DNA of 64,000 bases, taken from NCBI GenBank assembly GCA_034008185.1, contig CM067084.1, forward strand, positions 64,246,599 through 64,310,598, in the 5' to 3' direction. How positions within the stretch are numbered: the first letter of the stretch is position 1; each line of letters opens with the position of its first letter. The notes under the pieces were generated by a model, which saw nothing but the letters and a program-made list of their open reading frames with translations, was not told the DNA's origin and searched no databases. The translations under genes and the position numbers were made by a program. This DNA is from Gorsachius magnificus (taxonomy: Eukaryota; Chordata; Aves; Pelecaniformes; Ardeidae). This document shows positions 14,113-26,537 of the stretch, piece after piece.

Positions 14113-14559
14113 TTGGTGAGGCCACACCTCAAATACTGTATTCAGTTTTGGGCCCCTCACTACAAGAAGGACATTGAGGCACTGGAGTGTGTCCAGAGAA
14201 GGGCAATGAAGCTGGTGAGGGGTCTGGAGCACAAGTCTTATGAGGAGTGGCTGAGGGGACTGGGGTTGTTTAGCCTGGAGAAGAGGAGGCTGAGGGGAGA
14301 CCTTATCACCCTCTACAACTGCCTGAAAGGAGGCTGTAGAGAGGGGGGTGTTGGTCTCTTCTCCCTGGTAACAGGCGATAGGATGAGGGGAAACAGCCTC
14401 AAGTGGTGCCAGGGGAGGTTTAGGTTGGATATTAGGAAAAACTTCTTCACTGAAAGGGTTATCAAGCATTGGAACAAGTTGCCCAGGGACGTGGTTGAGT
14501 CCCCATCCCTGGAGGTATTTAAAAGATGGGTAGATGTGTTGCTTAGGGACATGGCTTAG
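14113..14559 (+). pseudogene. CR1 ORF2 C-terminal segment, fragment
   Basis: An open frame of about 148 codons covering the conserved CR1 ORF2 C-terminus: [20 protein letters not shown], then [42 protein letters not shown], and [12 protein letters not shown] to the terminal TAG. It is the carboxy end of the same inactive element as the reverse transcriptase remnant just upstream. The intervening 13844-14112 carries recognisable CR1 protein sequence (WAEANCMWFNKAKC...) but in shifted frames. Its open length reflects ancestry, not present coding function. Confidence 0.9.
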
Positions 14560-15799
14560 TGGTGGACTTGGCAGTGCTGGTTTAACGGTTGGAGTTGATA
14601 ATCTTAAAAGGTTTTTTCAACCTAAATGACACTATGATTTTAAAAAAGGGGTAGGGAGTCTTTATTTTGGCCTGTATTTTGTACTGAATGCCATTAGGCA
14701 CAAGTGAAGGTTTGTGCTCAGTGCTGAAGGGGCCTTACAATATGTACACCTGGCATGCAGAAAATGTAACTTTCAAATTTGGGGAGCAAAACCTCAGGTC
14801 CTTCCTCCTGCTTCAGTAGCATTAGTGTGGGGATCCAGTGCTGGGACATAACAGAAAGGGATAAAAGCTCCTGCAGATGTTGCACACTCCCAGCTTGTAA
14901 CAAAAAGATTTCAACCACAAAAAAAGTTCAGCTACAAACCAGAGCTAACTCAGGATATGTATGGTTTCTGGGCCACTTAGCACACCTTCTAATATACGGA
15001 GCTAATAGGCACTGAGGTTGTGGGCACTGGCACTGATGCCAGTGGCACGCCACTGTGCAGGATGAGGTAAAATATTTCTCCTTTCTTTGGGGTGAAATTG
15101 CCTGGCAGATTGCTTCAGCAAGGAGCCTGCGATTTTACCTCGCAGGAGGAGGACTGCCAAAACTCCCAGCTAAATAAAAGACACTTATTATTTCTTTGAT
15201 TAAATCATCCCCGATCCTCACTAAGGTAGGAATTGCACATCGTTATGATAGTGCCTCTCAAAATAATGCATCTCACACCTAAACTTTTAAAGAGATGATT
15301 CCCACTTTCAGCTACCACCCATATATCCAATTTGCTTGAACACCCTGCTGTGATTCAATGCACACCCCTGTAGGCTTCCAGCTATTCAATAGCTGCCTTA
15401 GCTGTTAAAAGCAGTAACTATGAAAGCTGGTGGAGCTGCTGAAGTGGGAAAATAACAAACTTAAAAATTACAGAGTAGAGATGTATTTGTGACACACTGT
15501 CAACAGCAACTCATGACATGCTCCCTCTCAAAAATTGACTTGCCCGGTGATTTTTACCTCAAGTGAACAATGCCTTCAGGATTGAAAATAAAAGCAATTC
15601 TGACTTGTCAACAGCAAATGCCTAAAATCACCACAGCTTTATTGTGAGAGAGGAATGTCCTCTTGATGCCTGTGTCAAAAAGTTAACTAACAGGAAGACC
15701 CAGATCCGTAAAAGCACTGCCATACAAGCAAATCTGGATCTAACAGTGTACATGGGACAATTATCAGGAAAGCATTGTAAATGACATTTGAAGCTTCTC

Positions 15800-15814
15800 T
15801 GTGTGTGTGTGTGA
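15800..15814. repeat. Short (GT)n microsatellite
   Basis: Seven GT dinucleotide units in a row. Confidence 0.8.
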
Positions 15815-18329
15815 TTCGATAGAGAGAAACAAGTCAGAGAGTTAGCCCTATAAAGTCTACTATTAGAACCACAAATCATACTAATAAAAGCTTCTTCTAA
15901 TTTAAATTTTCTAACCAAACAAGCAAGGCTTTGGATCTCTTCATAAGAGGGCAGATCCCAACAGAAGAGCAAGGGAAGGAATGAGGTTACAGGTCTATTG
16001 TACTTTTTAAATGTTTCCCATCATCACCTCAGATATCTATCTCCATCCATACATATACTCATCCTTCTGTTGTCTGAGAAAAAAAAAATCTAGCTTTTTG
16101 ATTTATCTAATCAGTTTTATAACACTAATGCCATACAGTAGCGTGTACCTGTACTGCCATATTTTCAAAGCCTGCATGTCTCTTTTTGGGTTAATTTTAT
16201 GAGTGCCACAACTTTGTCAAGATGGATATGAACAAGAGGTTTCTGTCCAGAGGTTTAGGTTTTACATGGAAACAGATGTACATTCCTGTCTTTTCATATG
16301 CCCTTTCAGTTATCTGGCAAGTGCATTGATTAAAACCTCTGTTCAACCTCCTGAAAACATCTACTGTATAGAAAGTGGCTGTCTCCCCCAGAGACTTCTG
16401 CCTAAGGGCTTGTGGTCCTCTCATACATGTCCTACTGGTTACTCACCAACAATGGATATGGTTACTAACAAGGGGAAAAGAGTTTTCTGTGCTCTGCAAG
16501 AACATGGCAATGGAAATTATGTTTACTTACTATTCTGTTACCACATGAAGGAACTGGGAACTCGTATCAGTATTAAACCCATGTGCTTTAAATACAAAAC
16601 ATTCTGCAAGTCATGTACAACAAGCTGTTTTCATCCTCTTTATTACTCTTTTGATATCGATGTGTTTTAGCTTGGCCAGGTCTTGCTTAGTACCTCTTTC
16701 TTTGGCTTTTCATTGAAAAACCATTCCTGAGATTTAGAAAAAAAAAGTTTCTAAGAAGTTTATTGGGAAACTATTTTAGATTAAAAGGATCATTTTGCCT
16801 GATCCTATTCTCTCAGTTTGCTTTTTTTTCAAACTCACACAGATCTCTTTACCCCCTTTTTAGTGTTTAAATGATGGTTAACCATGTAGGAGACAAAAAT
16901 AGACAAAGTAATTGCCACTTGTTCCTTTGTCTCATTGTGTCATGCTGTGCTATAAATGTATTTAATCTGGACAGAACCAAAGGGGTAAAACCTAATTTAA
17001 TAGTTATCAATCAAAGGTAGGAAGCCTGCAAGAAAGACTGCAGTTCAGGCTCAAATCTTCTGACGGGAAAAAATAAAAAAAGCAGGATGGCTAGGACTAT
17101 GAGTCTTGAGGAACTTTAAGAAAATCTTCCTGATTTCCGGTCAAAACTTATTCATAGGCAGTTTAATGATTGATGCTTCCTTCAATTTAAATAGCTTGTC
17201 TCCCTTCCTTGTATTTATCTTTTTCATTCAGCTATTGCCAGGGTTAGTATCTTTACCTATCGTTTTGCTATAACAAACAGGCCAGTCTTTCCTGACCTCT
17301 CACAAAGGGGAAGTCTCCAATGTCTGCCTCTTCTTGGAAGAGAACAGGATTTTAAAGAATAGTGAAGTCCTCTTCTTTTCCCCTTTTCTGACCCAGTTAA
17401 AGTTAATTTTTCTTGAACTTGGATGGCCAGAGATGTGTATTGTTTTTTATATGATAACCTGGTAGCTTCTCATTCCATGGTGTTTATATTTTGTTCTTGC
17501 CTGAGAGTTGCTCTCCTTGCATATTCCATAATCACATATTTCTAATATTTCTTCTTTCACTATTTTTTGAAGAAGTGTTATTTTTACAATTTTTATTTAA
17601 TGGGAAGTGTACTGTCATAAACAAATTTAGAATGTTCTGAGAATCCTTATACAGGATATAATCCTGATAATAAATGTCATCACTAAAAATTTAAAAAGTC
17701 TTCATAGCTCCGTCAACTTTACTGTCCTCAGCAAGTAAAATCAAAGAGATTTGTCTCAAAGGAAATATCATGCAGTTCCTATATTATTCTTACTGTAGTA
17801 TTCATGATGCTTACCATCATTTTACTCTCTATATTTTGACTTTAGTAATTAATTTTAAATGCTGACATTTGTATTATTTCTGTGTACATGCTTAATCTTG
17901 CATATGCTATAGATCACATAGGTTGGGAATGTCTCTGAAGAGGTTTATTTTTGCATGGCTGTCAACCTTAAGATTTAACTAGTAAGCAAAAAATACCTGA
18001 ATGCATCTCACCTGTGTTGCTAATTCATTAATAAATGTTGTAGGCTTCAGTCAAAACTTAAATGCTAAGTACTTACAAGATAATCAGCAGTAATTCATCC
18101 ACAAAAAGTTAGTAAAACATAGAGCAGCTTCTGACATTAATTAATTCGAACAAGTCAGAAAACAAAAAAAAGTTATCAGGTCTGCAAGAGTACAGCAGTG
18201 CCTTAACTATTTCAGGTGTTACTTGAACATTTTCTACCCTCTAACAGAAAGTTGCTCTTGCAGAATAGGATTGAGTGCTCTTTAAATCTATGAAATATAG
18301 CAAACTGAGTAAGAAGTTTATTTCTACTA

Positions 18330-18367
18330 TTGGAAAGATTGTAAATTGGAAAGTAAATTGGAAAGAT
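18330..18367. repeat. Short tandem repeat of ATTGGAAAG-type unit
   Basis: Three copies of ATTGGAAAG separated by ATTGTAA or TAA, consistent with local slippage or duplication. Confidence 0.7.
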
Positions 18368-20039
18368 TATTGTGTCATTATTTCTCCCATTCCAGTTTTT
18401 TATTGGTCCCTGATGGATGCTTGCAAAGTTGCTTACAATGTTTGCAGTCTGTGTTTCCTGGTTTAAAACAATCCCTGCCGTTGTAGAAGGAAAGTGAAAT
18501 GGCTTTTCACTGAGTGCTTCAGAGAAGAAGAAAATCATCGCTGAAATTCTGAGAGATCCTGAGAGAAAAAGAACTGCTTTCTGTGTTTTATGGACAAAGT
18601 TAGCTGAAATACACATGGCAGAGAGAAGAGGTTGAAAGTTGGTTCGTATCTCTTTGGTTATCAATAGCTTTTTGGCTCTTTGTTTTGTTCAGTGTTGCTC
18701 AGTTTAACAGAGTAAAAATAAAACTCTCTCTGAGTCCAAACCAAAGCACCAGATCAGCATTGAAGGAGAAAAAAAGCGCGTATCCATCCACTCACAAGGC
18801 AATTGCCCACACTAGAGTTTGTCAATTAATGTTTATTAAACCGATAAACCTTTAGCTTCCCAGAGTTTCCTGGACTTTTGATGTGGCCAGGGAGAAAGGA
18901 AAACAGAGTGCCAATAACTGAAGAAAGCAAAGATGAAACAGAGGCAGAAATGATTGAGGGCTGTAGAAGAAAACTGATTTGAAGCAGGGATGGATTTTTC
19001 TCAAAAGAGTTTTCCTTCCTACTTCCAAAACAGCAGGCACAGACTTTTTTCTCATTTAAACTGATTTCAGGGTTGGGGAGGAGAGCTAAGGCTTTGCCAT
19101 CTTTTGAACTTCACTCACTGTGTGTGAAGAAGAGAGTTTTATAATTACATTTTTGAGAAGGAAGACCATATTAGAAGCAGGACACTTTTTCTCTACTGCA
19201 TTTGTTTCTATAAGAATTGTTAAATAAGTAATGGAAGAGAACAGAGTATCAGCCTGCCTTTATCCAGCACAGCACAAGCCACATAGATGTGAAGAGACAG
19301 GATGCTGAGCTGAAGAGCTCTCCCCTTCCTTCAATTCAGACGGTAATAGAGAACAGCAGGAAATGCAGCCCTACATAATTTTTTCTGTCAGAGGCAGTGG
19401 TAACTACATCTATGGAGAAAGTGGAGAGGAAGCAGGGTACTCAATTCCTAATTTCCTTCAACTCTTTGATCTAAGAGTGAGGAAAAGACCAGCTTTTCAC
19501 TCAGGTCCCTGCATTTCCAAATGCTGGTGCTAACAAGCATGTGGAGAGCCCCGGGAGCGCTAGCAGCATGGGTAATTGTACGCCCTTGCGACGGAGTGCA
19601 GAGTGAACAGAAATACTTGAGAGGGAGGTGATTTCTTCTTGGTTGTGATCATCCTCCATATGAATTCTGATATTTCAGCTGATCCAGAGATAACACTGTT
19701 TTCTCAGTCTATCAGCTAGCCCCAAATCCCTTTGCTTTAAAGTCAGATCGGTTGTTGCTTTCTATAAGCATACCCAGTGAGAGCTGGTATGGCTCAGAAC
19801 CACTGCAAATGCACCCCATGCCACTGCTAGTCACTGTTGTCAAATATATATGATGGAGCTGTCGTATACATTTTATTCTTTCCTAGCCAGAGTCAGTGCA
19901 AGAAAACAGTGGTGATGTACTGATTTAAACTCCTGTCTCCAGTTTAGCAGCTGTGTAATGTCTGGCTTTCAGAAGCAGGAGAACATTTCTGGGTCTTCCA
20001 GACAGAGGTTTCTTATGCTCTCTCTGTATTAAAAATGCC

Positions 20040-20083
20040 TTTTTTTTTTTTCTTTTTTCTTTCTTTTTTTCTTTTTTATTTTC
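20040..20083. repeat. T-rich (CTTT)n-like polypyrimidine tract
   Basis: About 44 bases of T with interspersed C. On the minus strand it produces the lysine-rich stretch of a chance 165-codon open frame. Confidence 0.85.
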
Positions 20084-22930
20084 CTGACTACGGACAGGCA
20101 AACTAAGAATGGTAGCAGTTTTTATTTCTGTGTTTTCCAGGGAGAACCTGCAGTACAAATCCCCACTCGCATCAAGGTTATAAAGCCTGGGAGCTTTTGT
20201 CACTGAGCACCCACAAAACCAAGCTCTTTTTCTCTGGCCACCAAAAAAAGACAGATTGCACTGTGTTGTCTTCCAAGGACTTCTCATTGAATTTGGGGCT
20301 AGGAGGCTCATAAAATGGAACAACTGAATTTGAAACTTGAATATGTCACTCAAGGTTCGACTTGAAAACAAGCTAATTTTTTTTCTCCATAGTGAAACAG
20401 TATGAAAATAAGTTGTTATCACTTAGGAAAATAAATAATTTCTTATTCCATATTTGATTATTGGTGTGTCTCAGTGTTTAACCTATTCTAAAAATTTTCA
20501 ATAAAAAAAAAATCTTTCTAACCACAGATAATACTACAAATAATTCAAGAACTAGATGACTTCTATTACTAGTATTTACCTATGTACTTAAATATGCAGC
20601 ACAGGTCAAATTTGTTTGATAGGGAATGTGCTGAAGAGCTAGGAAGGAATCAGAGTAGCCTTAAGTTTTGGTATTGGGATTGTCCAAGATGCAATAAACA
20701 GTGTCCTTGAAGCTTTCCTGTTGTATTGTCACATTGCTGGCATATGTCTTCCCCAGATTTCCGAGCAGAATTTACCTTACTTGTCTTTTTTCACTTCCAT
20801 GTAACTATAAGAGAAGAAACAATTTGTGATTATCGTGACACCATATTGCTGCAAAAAACTACCATCATGGTTTCTTCTCAACAAGGAAGAGGAAGAGTGC
20901 TGTCAGTGGACAGGTCAATGAGCCTGGTCAAAGCACAGCCTAAAAAGCCTGAGAAATGGATGCCCCCACCCTCTATCCTGAGTAGGAAACAACAGCAGTT
21001 AACGTATGCACTTTTGTTTTTCCTGGATGCAGACCAGATCCAAAGCTGCATGGATTTCCAGTGCCTAGCCAAATTCCCAGGACAAGGGTATTAATGAACA
21101 GAGAAAATGCCAAGGTACTTACAAAGGTACCCTGAATGGGCACGGAAAAACTGAGATCTCCACAAAGAAAAGACGTTTTTGAATGCTGATCTCATTTTTC
21201 CCCCCTTTCCCTCCCATTTATGTATAGGAGATATAACATTAAAGCTTCTATTTTACTGAGAGACAAAATTGATTATTCAATCCCTTAAGTACTACAAGAA
21301 CCGTGCTCAGAAGGAACTAGATTGGTTTAGATTGTTATTAAGAACAGTAGCTGACATTATTCATTGGTGGACTGCCCTTCCATTTGTGCGTGAGAACTGT
21401 GGTGACAGCGCTGTTCACTAAGTTCAGGGTTAGGTGATGAGTAAGAGTCCATCCATCCCCGTACAGGTCTCATCCCCTGTAAAAAATCTGGCAATCATTT
21501 CTCAGTCCCTCCTTGTCAACTGGCTCACATCATATACACGAATGCAGAGCCTTAATTTGGAGAAGTCCTTGAAAAGTTGGACCACTGCTTTTCAGAGGCT
21601 CATCAAAAGAAAAATCATCAGAATATTTAAATATCACCTGTGCCTCTGTGCTAGTTTACAGGACTTAACATAGCACATATCCCAAAGCATGTAACTCAAA
21701 ATAGTTGCAACACATTAATTAGTACCAAGCATTGTTAGCTGAAGTTAAATGACTTTTTATTACTTCTTTGTGAGTAGTTTTTCAGCCTTTGGCTAATTTA
21801 AAAAAAAATCTCACAAACGTTCAGTCGGAGAAGATTTTGTTGTTGTGTAAAAAGCAAACAGCTTTTCTGGCAAGAAATCTGAAAAATAGACTTTTCTAAT
21901 GATCTGCCATTCTCTTCCAACAATATGACTTAGATTGAAGTCTGCATTATGATTAGCTACTTTTAGGAAATGGCAACTAATAACTCAGTTGCAGGGACAT
22001 CCTTCAGCTTGCATATTATCACAACAAATTTTATTCATTTTCATGCATATATACGTTTCAGCAACATACCTAATTTAAAAATCAGAGTTTATGTAAGAAA
22101 TGAACAGCAAGCAAAAGTCCCTTGCTGTGACTGATTGCATTAGTTACAGTATTGCTTCAGGTGTAATCAGGATTATTTGTCTTTCTGACATTACCACAAT
22201 GATATGAGATACAGTATGCTGATATGCCTATCTTGGTTTATATGGTGTTATTAGTCTTTTGTTCCTTTCGGTCTCTTAATTAGTGACCGTTGTTTGAAGT
22301 CATCCGTCTTTGCTCACATTTATTAAATATTTAAATTATTAACGACAGCGTAATAGGGTCATTTTATCCATTTTTTTCAAGAAATATTTTTCTAAAACCT
22401 TTTCTCATGTTAATAAATCTAGCTGTTTTGAGGAGCAAAGAATTACTGCCTGTGAATTTAAATTATACATATGAGCTGTATCAATAATACATAAATGAAC
22501 GCTTCCATCAATTGTACATCAATATTTTCATAGAATACTATGGAGTGGCACACAAAATAAGCAGTGCTGACAGAACTGCCAGCATGCAGCTAAGCAGTTA
22601 TATATATTTTTTTAAAATCACAAATGCTTTTATTTGCATTGAATGAAAAAAGAATATGAGAGAAAACAGTAGAAAAAAAATTTATAAATGTATAAACTAG
22701 CTATTTTCTAAGGCAGTTTCCCTTCAGTTGTGTCTGTGTTCACTGGTGTTCCATGAGGGACTGGAAAGTGGTCAGAAGTCCCTTCCCGTCTTCTCCTGGA
22801 GAAGGAGTGGAAGGCAGTAGTGAGCAGACAGAGCTGAGCAGATCTGGGTGACTATTCCCTGGCCTGTGAACAGCAGGACAGTTCTCTGTTCTACTCCTTC
22901 TTCCTTTCTTTCACTTGTTTCCCTTTGTAG

Positions 22931-23271
22931 ATTTGGCAGTGACCATGAGAACAATTAACTACAGTTTTGTGAAGGAAGATGTTGCGCGATCAAAGCATCC
23001 ACTCAGTGTAATTCAGCATACTCTAACAAGAAGTTACAGGGCGACATTTCCCAGGAGAAATTTCCTTTTATGCCGATCTGGGTTCTGTGGTTTCCCCAAT
23101 GGAGGTGACTCTCTGATGTATAAACCTTGTGTTTATAAGTATGGTGAAAGCACCTCTGTCCTTGTTGATCTTGCTAATGAGCAGGACGCTTATTTTGCTA
23201 TGCTGTTATGTCAGCGTAATACTAAGGGCCTGAGTGGCTTTGCAAGACTGAAAAAAATACAAACTGTTTAA
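22931..23271 (+). other. Candidate unrecognised exon after a strong splice-acceptor-like tract
   Basis: A 40-base polypyrimidine run (CTACTCCTTCTTCCTTTCTTT..., 22890-22927) ends in GTAG at 22927-22930, a textbook vertebrate 3' splice acceptor. Directly after it one frame stays open for 113 codons to TAA at 23269-23271, with an internal ATG at 22945 (MRTINYSFVKEDVARSKHPL...). The protein has five cysteines and balanced charge but no domain I recognise. No splice donor is needed if it is a terminal exon, yet I see no convincing AATAAA soon after. Chance could give this length, so it is a candidate only. Confidence 0.2.
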
Positions 23272-26200
23272 TGAGCTTTGAAAATTCTTACTGGTGCCAA
23301 AACAGTACGTGGAATGACTGAGAGAAAAATAATTTGACATAATTCTACTCATTTATGAACTAACAGAATATTGCATTTGAACACACTTATAATTAGCTTT
23401 GTAACAAAGCTGATTTTATAAAATCGTTTGGCTTGGTTTTGAAGGGTATTCTCAGATTTTTTTTTGTCTAACTGGTGGTTTTTTTCATTTGTTTTTAAAC
23501 ACTTAATGAGAAGTTTATGAATTATTTTCATTACTAAGTACATGCCACACCTCTTGATTAAGATAGCTGCAAGTGAACCATTCTTACAAAATGTCTTTAG
23601 CATGTCTAATTCCAGTGCTTCCTAGTAGCATGGAAACAAAAAGAAATCTTTCCTTAAATGCTAAAATAAGCCCTGTTCATAGCTGAGGAAGACTTCTTCT
23701 TTTGTAGAAGAACAGGTGACACTGATGAAGCAACACTTCAAAGTTTTCTTTGGCACTTCAGACAAAATCAGTACTGCAGAGTTTCATCTATCCTTTTGTA
23801 CAAAAAAAACCAATCTGTAATTTAAAAAGTATATAATACCTCAGTTATCAATATTTTGATTGCTTTCAGATAAGGAATATATAAAAAAGGAAAAATTAAA
23901 AGTGAGCTTTTTTCTGCTTCTGAAGCAAACATAAAGCATTAAAATAGGAATTTACCTGTTTTTATGAAAAAGCTCTCTGCTGTCACATAAACAGGCAGAG
24001 TTGCAAATGTAATAGAGGACTGAAATAATATTACTGTTCAGATTTTTCAGAATTTATTCTGTCTGTCAGGAAAGCCATCTGAAAACTGAAGTTTGCTATC
24101 CTGGGTGTAATAAGAAGCATACATGTACAAAAATGTTTGAACGCTAAAAGCAAATTCACTTTATTTAGAAAAAACTTTACATTAAGAGTGAAATTTCAGT
24201 AGTTTGGGGACTGATTACAGTTTTAAGAATCTACAGTCTCTTCTGCAAAGACATTTCAGTACATATTTTAAATTATATAAAGTTAATGAGAATAAACAGT
24301 GGTTCAAAATTACTTGCTGATCAGTATCTGTAACCTGTAAAATATTGAGTTAATTCTCTGTGCTTAGAAATGATGGAGCTGTGTGTCTTCAGGATACATT
24401 ATGAAATAATATACAGATGAGTTTGTACATAAAGTTGGCTTGGAAGTTGGAAGTCTAGGAGATATTTTGTAAGTCTAGCAGGTGATGCTGGACCAAAGGA
24501 AACTAAGTGCAGAGCATTCAGAATAAGGAGAAAAGTGATAAAGGTCAAGCAAAAAGAGGGAAGCAGAATTATGAAGAGTGCTGACACTGAGGTATTGCCT
24601 ACTTCTTTGAGGCATTATCATCTGTAGGCACCTAGGGAACATTAGGTGGAAAGTTTTACATTGAGTTTCTGTGCCACAATATGATATGACTTCTGCAGCT
24701 GTTGATCTGACCACCCAAGGACTTTATTTTCATCTTTCTCCTTCCACAAAGTATCTCTCCCCCATTTGTCTCTCTATATATTTTGCAGGTTTTTATTGTA
24801 GCGCACACACTGCAATGAATTCCTGGTGTACAACATAAGCAATTTCTGTTCATCATTTGACTGCATTCATTGGGCATCATGTATGAATAGAGATGTCTCC
24901 CAGAGAATTGCATTATTAAAGATTCTGTGTTTGCAGTGGTCATATACCATTTTTTAAACATGTTTAGCATGCCTTCCTGCTTAAAGCACAAAAGAGGAGC
25001 TACTCCAGCAGAGATGAGGCAATACTTAAATGTCTCTCACTTGAGAGTGACTCTGCAGACATACTAGCCCTTTGGAACAATTCCCTTAATAGCTACAAGT
25101 GTATTTGATCATATTTGGCATAGATTTTGTTTGCCTTTAGTTAGGAACAGGTTGCTGCTAAGAAAAGCAAAGGGCAGTTTGACTAAAACCTCTAATCTGC
25201 TTTTACTGAAGGTCAGTACTTTTGTCACGTTGTTTTGCTCCAAAGCTCCAGCTTGCATTTCAGATGGAAACAGCCTTTCTGTGACCAGTATTAGCTGTCT
25301 GGGAACATGTATCATTTATCATTTTATTGGAAGCAGCTGAGGATGCTCTAAAAATAGATGTGGGAAATGATGGACAGTTCGTGATTTGTTGGCATGGAAT
25401 CAAGACGTGGCAGAAGGGACCGAAGGAGCCAATTGCATCCTCGCTGCCGATGTTACCATGGAAGCTTTAACTCTTTACATTCCCTTCGTCTCTCTTGCTC
25501 ATGTAAATTGTGCAGTACACTTTAATTGTTATGGATGAAGTCTATTTCACAGTGTAAAATCTACCTGCTCACATTACTGAAGCTGTCAGAAATGACTTAG
25601 GTAGGTGTGTATGTTCTGTAAATTCTCAAAGGAGAATGGAGGTACCCCTAACAAGGTCTTTGAGGCAGTAGACATGCCAAGTTGAAATGTAAACAAATGC
25701 TCATTTGAGTAAATGTAAATATATTTACACAGTGAGAATTTAAGGAAAAGATCCCCAGTGAGGTAAAAAAATAAAAAAAAAGGAAGGAAACAGTAAAGAC
25801 AGAGAAAATACGGAAAAGTGAAATCTCTTACTCAGTTCTCTTCAGCCAGTTTCCTTTCTGGTTTACAAATGTTCCATTTCTCACCCACCCTTCAGTTCAA
25901 CCCATCCTTATAGTATCCCTATAACTCTGCACTTTTTTTCTTTTTCTGTCATTTCAATACATTTTTCTCCTTTGGCTACATACAATATTTAATTTAAATA
26001 CCTCCTTGTTTAATGCAAGCATCCTACAGCTTCTTCCACGAACCGCTCTTCAGTTTCTTCCACGCATGAACATTGTATTCTACCTTTTCATCTTCACAGA
26101 GAGTGTGTGGAGGAAATAATGGCTTTTAAGACTTAAAATGTTGCACTTTCCTACCTGTTGATACACAGAGTGGAGGTAGTGATAGGAACCTTTTTCCTTT

Positions 26201-26523
26201 TTAACTTCCTATTTTCTTAACCAAGTAACAGAGAAGTCTGACAAGGGCTGTAGTGAGCCTGCTCTCTTTCCAGTCCTTTTACCCCATTAGCTTCAGATTA
26301 AAGATAAAAACAATTTTGCATATCAGCAGGTAGATATATGGCAGTATTTAGAGTGTCTCATTTCTGGGACAAACAATTTTCTTCCTTTTCCAGTACTTAA
26401 GCCCCAACGGAATATTCCTTTTCTCTTTGCTTCTGTTGACTGCAACCCAATTAAGAGAGGTGAAACCTTCAATCAGATTCCCTTTGTGACCTTTCTGATA
26501 GCACACAGATAAATCCGTCACAG

Positions 26524-26537
26524 TCTCTCTCTCTCTG
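26524..26537. repeat. Short (TC)n microsatellite
   Basis: About seven TC units within a pyrimidine-rich stretch. Confidence 0.75.

Larger units (their letters stand above)
13160..14640 (+). mobile_element. CR1 LINE, 5'-truncated, ~1.5 kb
   Basis: The largest CR1 retrotransposon fragment in the window. It runs from within ORF2 (reverse transcriptase palm) through the ORF2 C-terminus and the 3' UTR, ending GGTTGGAGTTGATAATCTT, TTTTTTCAACCT and CACTATGATTTT. The 5' boundary (about 13160-13195) is set where similarity to the CR1 pre-palm region begins. No upstream ORF1 or endonuclease is present, as usual for CR1 truncated during target-primed reverse transcription. The 3' end is a single decayed ATTCTATG-type repeat followed by A-rich DNA. 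No target duplication was evident, which is normal for CR1. Confidence 0.95.

Noticed and set aside
16203..16670. 155-codon plus-strand open frame
   Set aside because: No domain, no splice or poly(A) context. About one frame of this length is expected by chance in both strands of 64 kb of AT-rich DNA.
18212..18664. 150-codon minus-strand open frame
   Set aside because: Low-information composition, no recognisable domain, overlaps a small ATTGGAAAG tandem repeat; consistent with chance.
19925..20422. 165-codon minus-strand open frame, longest in the window
   Set aside because: Its lysine-rich middle is the T-rich microsatellite at 20040-20083, which simply lacks stops in this frame. No domain on either side.
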